This document shows, piece by piece, positions 25,209 through 32,436 of a stretch of DNA of 64,000 nucleotides. The stretch covers positions 248,001 to 312,000 of the forward strand of contig NZ_FNHE01000002.1 of the NCBI RefSeq assembly GCF_900103785.1. The letters run 5' to 3'. The position numbers and the translations under genes were made by a program. Position 1 is the stretch's first letter. The number at the start of each line of letters is the position of its first letter. The stretch is from Geodermatophilus siccatus (GTDB lineage: Bacteria > Actinomycetota > Actinomycetes > Mycobacteriales > Geodermatophilaceae). A model generated the notes under the pieces. That model was not told the DNA's origin. It saw only the letters and a list, made by a program, of their open reading frames with translations, and ran no database searches.

Positions 25209-26819
25209 ATGAACACCCGCCGCGCTGCTGTCGTCGTCAGCACGCTGACCGCCCTGGTCCTGGCCGGCCAGGTACCCGGCGCATCGGCGCAGGGCCCGGC
25301 CGCCGAGCCGCCCACCACGCCGGTGCCGCTGCTGGCGTGGGCGCCCTGCGGGACGACGGCCGAGGCGACCGCGGCCGGGGTGGAGTGCGCCACCGCCGAC
25401 CTCCCGATGGACTACGACGAGGCGGGCGGTGAGCGGGTGCAGATCGCCGTCGCGCGCGTCGCGGCCACCGACCCGGCCAACCGCATCGGCTCGCTGTTCG
25501 TCAACCCCGGCGGCCCCGGCGGCCAGTTCGTGACCTACCTGCAGCAGGCCGGCGCCGGCCGGTTCGCCGACCTCAACGCGCGCTTCGACATCGTGGCCTT
25601 CGCCCCGCGCGGGGCCGCGCCCAGCACGCCGTCGATCGACTGCCAGGTCGACCCCGAGACGCAGAGCATCTACTCGACGCCGGTACCGAGCCCGCTGGAC
25701 ATCGACGTCGACGCCTACGTCGCCAAGGTGCAGGGCTACGTCGACGCGTGCCTGTCGAACAACGGCGAGATCCTCGAGCACGTCTCGACGGCCAACGTCG
25801 CCCGCGACATGGACGCCCTGCGCGCCGCCGTCGGCGACGAGCAGCTGACGTACCTGGGCTACTCCTACGGGACCTTCCTCGGCGCCACCTACGCCAGCCT
25901 CTTCCCCGACGACCACCGGGCGATGGTCCTCGACGGCGCCCTGGACGCCGACGAGTACGTCAACGACCCGCTCAGCGGGATCGCCACGCAGACCGCCGGG
26001 TTCGAGACGGCGCTCGCGCGCTTCACCGAGGCCTGCGCGGTCGACCAGGTGGCCTGCTCCGGGTTCGGCGGCGCCGACCCCCTCCTGGCCTACGACCAGC
26101 TGCTGGCCGCGACCGAGGCCAGGCCCATCCCGGCCGACGCCTACCCCGCCGACCCGCGGCCGGTCACCGCCGACGACATCCGGATCGTCACCTCGCAGCT
26201 GCTCTACGCCAAGCGGAACTGGGGCCTGCTGGGCGCCGCGCTCGCAGAGGCCGCGGCCGGGGACGGGTCGACGGTCCGCGCGCTCCTCGACCAGGTGGTC
26301 CACGCCGACGCCGCCTCGACCGACCGCTACTTCACCATCGGCGCGTCCGAGCAGCGCTATCCGCAGGGCGACCTCGAGGTCTACCTCGACCGCGGCGCGG
26401 AGTCCTGGGCGTCCTTCCCCCACTTCTGGTTCAACAGCGGGTACGCCGAGATCAACTACGCGCTGTGGCCGGCCCACGACGAGGACGCGTTCGGCGGGCC
26501 GTTCGAGGTGCCGGAGTCCTCGGCGACCCCGCTCGTCATCGGCACCACCTACGACCCGGCCACGCCGTACTCGGGGGCGGTCCGCCTGGTCGCGGACCTG
26601 GGCAACGCGCGGCTGCTCACGATGGAGGGCGACGGCCACACCGCCCACGGCGGCAAGTCCGCCTGCATCGACAGCAGCACCGAGGCCTACCTGATCGACG
26701 GTGTGCTGCCGGCCGCGGGCACCGTGTGCCGCCAGGAGACGCCGTTCCAGGCGCCCCTGCCGACGCCGACCGGCACGGCCGCTGCCACACAGGCGCTCAC
26801 CGGCCTGCTGCTCCCCTGA
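25209..26819 (+). CDS. Secreted S33-family hydrolase, diverged tandem copy 2
   Basis: This 536-residue paralogue of the preceding gene is near-identical over long stretches (for example VDAYVA, NVARDMDALRAAVGDEQLTY, AESWASFPHFWF as GAESWASFPHFWF). It has a signal peptide ending near GASAQG and keeps the triad segments YSYGT, GTTYDPATP and GDGHTAHGG. The normally invariant DPRGxGxS loop has become APRGAAPS (near residue 132) and GGPGGS has become GGPGGQ, so substrate binding or activity may be altered. The ATG at 25209 is preceded by GGAGGAG. The 195-nt gap to copy 1 may hold its own promoter. Confidence 0.87.
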   Translation: MNTRRAAVVVSTLTALVLAGQVPGASAQGPAAEPPTTPVPLLAWAPCGTTAEATAAGVECATADLPMDYDEAGGERVQIAVARVAATDPANRIGSLFVNPGGPGGQFVTYLQQAGAGRFADLNARFDIVAFAPRGAAPSTPSIDCQVDPETQSIYSTPVPSPLDIDVDAYVAKVQGYVDACLSNNGEILEHVSTANVARDMDALRAAVGDEQLTYLGYSYGTFLGATYASLFPDDHRAMVLDGALDADEYVNDPLSGIATQTAGFETALARFTEACAVDQVACSGFGGADPLLAYDQLLAATEARPIPADAYPADPRPVTADDIRIVTSQLLYAKRNWGLLGAALAEAAAGDGSTVRALLDQVVHADAASTDRYFTIGASEQRYPQGDLEVYLDRGAESWASFPHFWFNSGYAEINYALWPAHDEDAFGGPFEVPESSATPLVIGTTYDPATPYSGAVRLVADLGNARLLTMEGDGHTAHGGKSACIDSSTEAYLIDGVLPAAGTVCRQETPFQAPLPTPTGTAAATQALTGLLLP

Positions 26820-26825
26820 GACCCG

Positions 26826-26861
26826 GGCCCGCGGCGCACCGGCGGGCCCGTGCCGCGGGCC
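26826..26861. terminator. Bidirectional hairpin terminator
   Basis: GGCCCGCGGC (26826-26835) pairs perfectly with GCCGCGGGCC (26852-26861) around a 16-nt loop. It lies 7 nt after the S33 copy 2 stop and touches the stop of the convergent small acidic gene, so it can serve both. Confidence 0.6.
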
Positions 26862-27127
26862 TACAGCGGGATGTCGTCGTCGTCGACGGGGACGTCGGCC
26901 TCCTGCTCGAGGACGTCGGCGGGGTCGGCCTCGCGGTCGCCGACCGGGCGCAGCGGGCTGCCGGCCTCGCCCGGGCGGGCGGCCAGCTGCTGCTCGAGGG
27001 CGTCGGCCTCGGGAACGCCCTCACCCGGCGGGGTGGCGTCACCGGCGAGGGCGACGACCGGCGGGTCGAGCGGGGCCTCCTGCTCGGCGCGGTCGGCGTC
27101 GGGCACGTCGTTGCCGGGAGCGGTCAC
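26861..27127 (-). CDS. Small acidic conserved hypothetical protein
   Basis: The 88-residue product is rich in Asp, Glu, Ala and Pro, with a repeated pattern EADALEQQ and READPADVLEQEADVPVDDDD and no hydrophobic segment. It resembles small acidic proteins common in high-GC actinobacteria whose function is not known. It is probably intrinsically disordered. Confidence 0.6.
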   Translation of the reverse strand: MTAPGNDVPDADRAEQEAPLDPPVVALAGDATPPGEGVPEADALEQQLAARPGEAGSPLRPVGDREADPADVLEQEADVPVDDDDIPL

Positions 27128-27248
27128 GTCGTCCTCCGTGTCGTCGGGGATGGGGTCGGCCCCATCCTGCCGCCCGGCCCGGGGCCGGGGCAGTCCGGGA
27201 GGTGACGGTCACGTGACCAGCGGGCGTCCGGCGGGCACAATCGGCCAG

Positions 27249-27455
27249 ATGGAGGCGGTCGCCGGGGATTACGAGTTCGCGCCGCTGCGGATCCCGCCGG
27301 GTACGTCCCGGTCCGCAGCGGCGACCATGCTGAGCCTGCAGGCGGACACCGGTGGCTGGGAACTCGCCCGGCTGCAGCTGCACGCCGACGGCACGCGCAA
27401 GGTCATCCTGCGCCGCCGGGCCCGGCTGTCCTACCTGCCCAAGCCGCACATCTAG
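27249..27455 (+). CDS. DUF5703-family small protein
   Basis: The 68-residue protein has YEFAPLRIPPGTSRSAAATM, GGWELARLQLHADGTRKVIL and a basic tail RRRARLSYLP, the signature of the short actinobacterial DUF5703 family. Function unknown. The ATG at 27249 is the only reasonable start. Confidence 0.75.
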   Translation: MEAVAGDYEFAPLRIPPGTSRSAAATMLSLQADTGGWELARLQLHADGTRKVILRRRARLSYLPKPHI

Positions 27456-27463
27456 CGCTGCCG

Positions 27464-27500
27464 GTGCCGGGGCGGCCCCCTGCGGTCGCCGACCCGGCAC
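27464..27500 (+). terminator. Hairpin after the DUF5703 gene
   Basis: GTGCCGGG (27464-27471) pairs with CCCGGCAC (27493-27500), and an inner GGCG/CGCC pair extends the stem. It lies 9 nt after the DUF5703 stop and before the methyltransferase gene. Confidence 0.45.
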
Positions 27501-27556
27501 GGGCGTGTCAGGGTCGGGGCTGGGTCGCCGCCGCCCGGGCGGCCCGGGAGGGCGGC

Positions 27557-28126
27557 ATGAGAGAGACCCTGACCGACCGGTTCCGCTTCCTGCGCGCCTT
27601 CCTGGCCAACCCCCGTCAGGTGGGCGCCGTCCTGCCGACCTCCCGCTGGGCGGTACGGGACATGCTGGACCTGGCCGACCTCCGCCGAGCCGACCTGGTC
27701 GTCGAGCTGGGCGCGGGCACCGGGGTGCAGACCGGCGAGGTCCTCGCCCGGCTGAGCCCGAACGCCCGGCTGGTGGCGCTGGAGATCGACCCGGACCTGG
27801 CCGCGCTGCTCGAGGAGCGCTACGACGACCCCCGGCTGCAGGTGGTCTGCGACTCGGCGGAGAACCTCGACGTGCACCTCGGCGGCAAGCGGGCCGACGT
27901 GCTGGTCTCCGCGCTGCCCTACACCTCGTTCGAGGCGGGGCTGCGCCGCCGGGTGCTGGACCTGCTGCCGGTCGCGCTGGCGCCCGGTGGCGTGCTGCTG
28001 GTGATCCAGTACTCGCCGCTGATCCTGCGCGAGCTGCGCCGCCGGTTCCCGTCGGTGCAGCAGAAGATCACGCCGTGGAACGTGCCCCCGGCGTTCCTGT
28101 ACGCCTGCCGCACCGACCCCGCCTGA
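27557..28126 (+). CDS. Class I SAM-dependent methyltransferase (phospholipid-methyltransferase-like)
   Basis: The 189-residue protein starts MRETLTDRFRFLRAFLANPR and has VGAVLPTSRWAVRDML, the SAM motif VVELGAGTGVQTGEVL and VALEIDPDLAALL. This resembles the PmtA-like family annotated as phospholipid N-methyltransferases or rRNA-dimethylase-like proteins. The substrate is not determined. The GGGAGGGCGG just upstream of the ATG at 27557 is a good ribosome-binding site. Confidence 0.75.
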   Translation: MRETLTDRFRFLRAFLANPRQVGAVLPTSRWAVRDMLDLADLRRADLVVELGAGTGVQTGEVLARLSPNARLVALEIDPDLAALLEERYDDPRLQVVCDSAENLDVHLGGKRADVLVSALPYTSFEAGLRRRVLDLLPVALAPGGVLLVIQYSPLILRELRRRFPSVQQKITPWNVPPAFLYACRTDPA

Positions 28127-28129
28127 CGC

Positions 28130-28939
28130 TCACCGCATCGACGGCGGGCGCAGCGCCTCCGGGACGACGGCCGTCTCACCGCCGGCGGTCTTGGCGCTGG
28201 GCACGCCCTTGAACCGGTAGGGCACCGTGCCGACGCCGGGCTGGACGACGTAGGCCGCGCCCGGCTCGCCCGACGTCCAGGCCGCGACCATCGCGTCGGC
28301 CACCTCCTCGGCCGACAGCACCGGGAAACCGGCCTGGGTGAACTGGTCGCGGATCCGGTCGATGATCGCGGTGTCGGCGAAGCCCGGGCAGATCGCGGTG
28401 ATCGTCGTCCCCTCGCGCGCCAGGCGCGGGGCCATCGACCGGACGAAGGCGATCGCGCCGCCCTTGGCGACGCTGTAGCCGGGGTCGGTGGCCATCGGCG
28501 AGAGGCCGGCCAGGGACGCCGTGACGACGATCGCGCCGCCGCCGGCCCGCTTGATCGCCGGGCGGGCGGCCACCGCGCCGTAGACGACGCCGAACAGGTC
28601 GACGTCGACCACCCGCAGGAACTCGTCGAGGTCGAGCTCGTCGTCGGACTTGGCCGCGGAGATGCCGGCGTTGAGGTAGGCGGCGTCGAGCCGGCCGTGC
28701 CGGGCCTCGATGCGCTCGACGAGCGCGACGTTGGCCGCCCGGTCGGTGACGTCGAGGACCTCGAACTCCGCACCCAGGTCGGCGGCGACCTGCCGGTTGC
28801 GCTCGCTGTCGAGGTCGGCGAGGACGACGGTGACCGCCCGCTCCCCCAGCTTGGCGGCGAGGGCGCGGCCGAAGCCGCCGGTCCCCCCGGTGATGAGCGC
28901 GACGGATCCGGGACGGGGAGCGGGAGCGGCAGCGGTCAC
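28130..28939 (-). CDS. Short-chain dehydrogenase/reductase
   Basis: The 269-residue protein has the NAD(P)-binding motif ALITGGTGGFGRALA near residue 15, the NAG motif in YLNAGISAA, catalytic serine in VVTASLAGLS and the YSVAK active site. A 45-residue C-terminal extension follows the Rossmann fold. It lies 7 nt downstream of the racemase gene, so the two form a likely operon. Substrate unknown. Confidence 0.85.
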   Translation of the reverse strand: MTAAAPAPRPGSVALITGGTGGFGRALAAKLGERAVTVVLADLDSERNRQVAADLGAEFEVLDVTDRAANVALVERIEARHGRLDAAYLNAGISAAKSDDELDLDEFLRVVDVDLFGVVYGAVAARPAIKRAGGGAIVVTASLAGLSPMATDPGYSVAKGGAIAFVRSMAPRLAREGTTITAICPGFADTAIIDRIRDQFTQAGFPVLSAEEVADAMVAAWTSGEPGAAYVVQPGVGTVPYRFKGVPSAKTAGGETAVVPEALRPPSMR

Positions 28940-28946
28940 CCGGCCA

Positions 28947-29645
28947 TCAGACCACGGCCGGCCGCGGGGCGAGCGCGGCGTCGACGGCCGCGGTCACGTG
29001 CAGCCGGGCCGAGGGCAGCAGCGGCACCGGGCTGTCCCCGGCGCCGAGCAGCAGCTCGAGCTCGGTGCAGCACAGCGCCACGGCGTCCGCGCCCCGCGCG
29101 GCCAGCCGGCGGATGACGGCGCGCAGGTCGGCGCGGGTGGCGTCGGAGAGCACGCCCCGGCACAGCTCGTCGAAGATGGCCGCGTCCACGCGGTCGACGT
29201 CGTCCTCCGGCGGTACGAGCACGCTGAGCCCCGCAGCGCCCAGGCGCTCGCGGAGGAACGGCGCCCGCACGGTGCCCGCCGTGCCGAGCAGGCCGATCGT
29301 GGGGCCGGGCGCGGCGGCGGCCACCGGGTCGGCGATGTGCAGGAACGGCACGCTCAGGGCCGCCTCGATCGCCGGCGCCGTCCGGTGCATGTAGTTGGTG
29401 CACAGCAGCACCAGCTCGGCACCGGCGGACTCCAGCGCTCGCGCCTCGGCGGCCAGCAGCGCGGCCGCGTCGTCCCAGCGGTCCTCCAGCTGGCACTCCC
29501 GGACGACGCGGAAGTCCAGGCTGCGCACCAGCAGCGACGCGCTGGCCAGCCCGCCCAGCCGGTCCCGCACCAGCTCGTTGGCGATGCGGTAGTACAGCGC
29601 CGTCGACTCCCAGCTCATCCCGCCCAGCAGCCCGATGGTCCTCAT
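28947..29645 (-). CDS. Aspartate/glutamate racemase-family protein
   Basis: The 232-residue protein opens MRTIGLLGGMSWESTALYY, the standard N-terminus of aspartate/glutamate racemases, and has both catalytic cysteine segments, LLCTNYMH (near 82) and ALCCTELELLL (near 192). It interconverts amino-acid enantiomers, most likely aspartate, though some relatives act on other substrates. It is divergent from a LysR-type regulator over an 82-nt gap, so it is the probable target of that regulator, together with the SDR downstream. Confidence 0.87.
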   Translation of the reverse strand: MRTIGLLGGMSWESTALYYRIANELVRDRLGGLASASLLVRSLDFRVVRECQLEDRWDDAAALLAAEARALESAGAELVLLCTNYMHRTAPAIEAALSVPFLHIADPVAAAAPGPTIGLLGTAGTVRAPFLRERLGAAGLSVLVPPEDDVDRVDAAIFDELCRGVLSDATRADLRAVIRRLAARGADAVALCCTELELLLGAGDSPVPLLPSARLHVTAAVDAALAPRPAVV

Positions 29646-29703
29646 GCGCCCAGGCTCGCCCCCGGGGAGGGTGCCGTCCAGGCCGGGATGTCGACGTCCT
29701 GAC

Positions 29704-29718
29704 CCAAGCGCTGCTTGG
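29704..29718. promoter_or_regulatory. Candidate LysR operator
   Basis: CCAAGC-GCT-GCTTGG is a perfect 6-bp inverted repeat with a 3-nt spacer, in the short divergent gap between the racemase and the LysR gene and 10 nt before the LysR start. LysR-type regulators commonly bind such dyads between themselves and a divergent target. Confidence 0.5.
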
Positions 29719-29727
29719 ATATGTGCC

Positions 29728-30600
29728 GTGGATCCCCGCCGGGTGCTCGTCTTCCGCGAGGTGGCCCGCGCCGGGTCGCTGGCCGGGGCGGCCCGCGCGC
29801 TGGGCTGGACGCAGCCGGCGGTGAGCCAGCAGGTACGGCAGCTGGAGCGCGAGATCGGCACGGCCCTCGTCCTGCGCCAGGGCCGGGGCGTGGCGCTGAC
29901 CGAGGCCGGCCGGGTCCTGCTGCGGCACGCCGAGGGGGTCGCCGACCGGCTGGCCGCGGCCGAGCAGGAGATCGCGGCGCTGACCGGCCTGGCCGCGGGC
30001 ACGGTGCGGCTGTCGGCCTTCCCGACGGCCGCGGCGGTCCTGCTGCCGTCCGCGCTGGTCGCGCTGCGGGAGCGGGCGCCGGCCCTGCAGGTGCGCTTCA
30101 CCGAGGAGGAACCGCCGGAGGCCGAGGCGGCGGTGCGCAGCGGCGCGGCGGACCTGGCGCTGGTGTTCCGCCACGAGGACGACGAGGACGCCGTCCCCGG
30201 TGACCTGCTGCGCGAGCCGCTGGCGCGCCACCCGGTGGTGGCCGTCGTCCGGGCGGGGGAGCCGCTGCCCACGACACTGGCCGACCTGCGCGACCAGCCG
30301 TGGATAGCCGGGTGCGTGCGCTGCCGCGGTCACCTGCTGCGCTGCGCGCGCCGGGCCGGCTTCACCCCGGACGTCCGCTTCGCCACCGACGACCACGTCG
30401 TCGTGCAGGGCCTCGTGGCCCAGGGGCTCGGCGTGGCACTGCTGCCGAGCTGGGCCCTGGCGGCGAGCACGCAGCCCGGGGTGGCCACCGTCGACCTGCC
30501 CGACGTCGACGGCCGGGTGGTCGAGACGCTGGCGCGCCCGGACGCCCGGCGGGTGCCCGGCGTCGCCGCCCTGCTGGCCGCGCTGCGCGCCGCGGCCTGA
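29728..30600 (+). CDS. LysR-family transcriptional regulator
   Basis: The 290-residue protein has an N-terminal winged helix (VFREVARAGSLAGAARALGW, TQPAVSQQVRQLEREIG) and a periplasmic-binding-like effector domain from about residue 90. The GTG at 29728 gives the standard VDPRRVLVF opening. It probably controls the divergent racemase-SDR unit and itself. The effector is unknown. Confidence 0.88.
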   Translation: MDPRRVLVFREVARAGSLAGAARALGWTQPAVSQQVRQLEREIGTALVLRQGRGVALTEAGRVLLRHAEGVADRLAAAEQEIAALTGLAAGTVRLSAFPTAAAVLLPSALVALRERAPALQVRFTEEEPPEAEAAVRSGAADLALVFRHEDDEDAVPGDLLREPLARHPVVAVVRAGEPLPTTLADLRDQPWIAGCVRCRGHLLRCARRAGFTPDVRFATDDHVVVQGLVAQGLGVALLPSWALAASTQPGVATVDLPDVDGRVVETLARPDARRVPGVAALLAALRAAA

Positions 30601-30606
30601 GCGGCG

Positions 30607-31935
30607 TCAGCAGGCGCGCAGGAACCGGTCGAGCACCCGGATGCCGAAGCGGAGCGACTCCACCGGCACCCGCTCGTCGATGCCGTGGAACAGCGAGGCG
30701 AAGTCCAGGTCCGGGGGCAGCCGCAGCGGGGAGAAGCCGAAGCAGCGCATGCCCAGCCGCTCGAAGCTCTTGGCGTCGGTGCCGCCGCTCATGGTGAACG
30801 GCACCGGGCGGGCGCCGTCGTCCTCGGCCCTGAGCGCGGCCACCATCGCGTCGACCAGCGGGCCGTCGAACGTCGTCTCCACGGCCTGGTCGTGCACCAG
30901 CCACTCGCGCTGCACGCCCTCGCCGATGAGGCCGGCCAGCTGCCGCTCGAACTCCTCCTCCTGCCCGTAGAGGAAGCGGCCGTCGACGGTGGCGCTGGCG
31001 GTGCCCGGGATGACGTTGGCCTTGTAGCCGGCCTCGAGCATCGTCGGGTTGACCGTGTTGCGCAGGGCCGCGCCGATCATCCGGCTGATGCTGCCCAGCC
31101 GCGCCAGGGCCTGCTCGGGCTCGTCGGGGTCGATCTCGATGCCGTAGGCGTCCTCGACCGCGGCGAGGAACGAGCGCATCGGCGGGGTGAGCGTGGTGGG
31201 CAGCCGGGCCGAGCCGAGCCGGGCGACGGCCGAGCAGAGCCGCGTGACGGCGTTGTCGTCGTGGACGAACGAGCCGTGGCCGGGTCTCCCGCCCGCGGTG
31301 AGCCGCATCCAGGCCAGGCCCTTCTCCGCCGTCTGGACGAGGTAGAGGCGCAGGTCGTCGCGGACGGTGATGCTGAAGCCGCCGACCTCGCTGATCGCCT
31401 CGGTGCAGCCGTCGAACAGGTCGGGGTGCTCCTCGACGAGGTAGCGGGCGCCGAGCTTCCCGCCCGCCTCCTCGTCGGCGACGAAGGCCAGGACGACGTC
31501 CCGCGGCGGCCGGACCCCCGTGCGGGCCCAGTCGCGCACGAGCGCGAGAGTCATCGCGTCCATGTCCTTCATGTCGACCGCGCCGCGGCCCCAGACGTAG
31601 CCGTCGCGCTCCTCGCCGGAGAACGGGTGCACGCTCCACTCGGCCGGGTCGGCGGGGACGACGTCCAGGTGGCCGTGCACCAGCAGCGCCGGGCGGCTGC
31701 TGTCCTGGCCCTCGATGCGGGCGACCAGGCTGGCCCTCCCCCGCTCGGACTCGTGGATGACCGACGGGATGCCGACCTCGCCGAGCTTGCCGGCGACCCA
31801 CTCGGCCGCTGCCCGCTCGCCCTTGCCCGTGGCGGTGTCCCCGGTGTTGGTCGTGTCGATGCGGATGAGGTCGGACAGCAGCTCCGCGACCTCGTCCTGG
31901 GCTCGGGACAGGGGCGCGGGAGTCGTCTCTGACAT
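30607..31935 (-). CDS. M20-family metallopeptidase (ArgE/DapE-like)
   Basis: The 442-residue protein has LIRIDTTN, the metal-binding LLVHGHLDVVPADPAEW (near residue 85), WGRGAVDMKDMDA, VLAFVADEEAGG and a dimerisation domain with GGRPGHGSF. These are the two-zinc M20 amidohydrolase/peptidase motifs, including the bridging Asp and the catalytic Glu-Glu. It acts on dipeptides or N-acyl amino acids; the exact substrate is not determinable. The ATG at 31935 gives MSETTPAPLSRAQDEV. Confidence 0.9.
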   Translation of the reverse strand: MSETTPAPLSRAQDEVAELLSDLIRIDTTNTGDTATGKGERAAAEWVAGKLGEVGIPSVIHESERGRASLVARIEGQDSSRPALLVHGHLDVVPADPAEWSVHPFSGEERDGYVWGRGAVDMKDMDAMTLALVRDWARTGVRPPRDVVLAFVADEEAGGKLGARYLVEEHPDLFDGCTEAISEVGGFSITVRDDLRLYLVQTAEKGLAWMRLTAGGRPGHGSFVHDDNAVTRLCSAVARLGSARLPTTLTPPMRSFLAAVEDAYGIEIDPDEPEQALARLGSISRMIGAALRNTVNPTMLEAGYKANVIPGTASATVDGRFLYGQEEEFERQLAGLIGEGVQREWLVHDQAVETTFDGPLVDAMVAALRAEDDGARPVPFTMSGGTDAKSFERLGMRCFGFSPLRLPPDLDFASLFHGIDERVPVESLRFGIRVLDRFLRAC

Positions 31936-31984
31936 GCCGACGATCGTGCCACCGGGGGTCTGCAGACCCTGGCCGAGGCTCGGT

Positions 31985-31990
31985 TATGCT
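31985..31990 (+). promoter_or_regulatory. Likely -10 element of the tRNA-Leu promoter
   Basis: TATGCT lies 31 nt upstream of the tRNA 5' end, and a weak -35-like TGCAGA occurs 18 nt before it (31961-31966). Placement is appropriate for a tRNA promoter with a short leader. Confidence 0.4.
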
Positions 31991-32021
31991 GACTCCCGAC
32001 GCTCGCGAGAGCGGCTCACCT

Positions 32022-32106
32022 GTCCGGGTGGCGGAATGGCAGACGCGCTAGCTTGAGGTGCTAGTGCCCTTTATCGGGCGTGGGGGTTCAAGTCCCCCCT
32101 CGGACA
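32022..32106 (+). tRNA. tRNA-Leu(GAG)
   Basis: An 85-nt class II tRNA with acceptor stem GTCCGGG/CTCGGAC (one G-T pair), D-arm GGCGGAATGGCAGACGC, anticodon stem CTAGC/GCTAG, loop TTGAGGT with anticodon GAG at 32055-32057, a long variable arm (TGCCCTTTATCGGGCG) and T-arm GGGGGTTCAAGTCCCCC. The discriminator is A and CCA is not encoded. Its 3' end and downstream hairpin recur further right, so it is the attachment site of an integrative-element array. Confidence 0.97.
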
Positions 32107-32149
32107 CAGCCTCACCCCGGTGCTCCTGCAGGTCAGGAGCCCGGGGTGT
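32096..32149 (+). repeat. att site 1 (tRNA 3' end plus downstream hairpin)
   Basis: These 54 nt, from the tRNA 3' end (CCCCTCGGACA) through the following hairpin, recur at 39318-39371 with a single difference and, more degenerate, at 56226-56277. A shorter piece of the core occurs at 53030-53043. I interpret this as attL of the first integrated element. Confidence 0.85.
32113..32148 (+). terminator. Intrinsic terminator of tRNA-Leu
   Basis: CACCCCGG (32113-32120) pairs with CCGGGGTG (32141-32148) and an inner CTCCTG (32123-32128) pairs with CAGGAG (32134-32139). The stem starts 7 nt after the tRNA. Copies of this hairpin accompany the att repeats at 39.3 and 56.2 kb. Confidence 0.75.
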
Positions 32150-32240
32150 TCTGGTGTCGGGGCTCCTGAGGCCCCCGTGATACCTGGGTGATACTCCGCG
32201 CGCCGGCTCAGCCCCTCCAGCGCCGTCGCAGAATCCCAGC
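32150..32240 (-). pseudogene. Integrase 3'-end remnant 1
   Basis: The bases GTGATAC-N6-GTGATACTCCGCG and CAGCCCCTCCAGCGCCG match, with drift, the 3' flank and last codons (ALLEG-stop type) of the two larger integrase remnants at 39.4 and 56.3 kb. Only the last few codons remain. The next 190 nt up to the permease gene contain nothing that I recognise. Confidence 0.5.
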
Positions 32241-32436
32241 AGTCCGATGTCCTGTGCTGCGGGACAGACTCCTGTCGCCGCACCTCAGGGCCTCGACCTG
32301 CTCCGGCTCTCGTGGTGGCGACGGGGCACCAGACGGGCTGTCGGGCTCAGGTGGCTCTTCGGCCAGCTATGCGGTAAGTCCTTCCTGCTGGTTGAACCGA
32401 GTTGCATGTCACTATCGACACCGCCCGGGAGACCTC

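Noticed and set aside
32071..32283. A 70-codon minus-strand ORF ending in RGDLNPHAR
   Set aside because: It runs through the tRNA-Leu complement and the integrase tail; this ending is a well-known artefact of translating tRNA genes.
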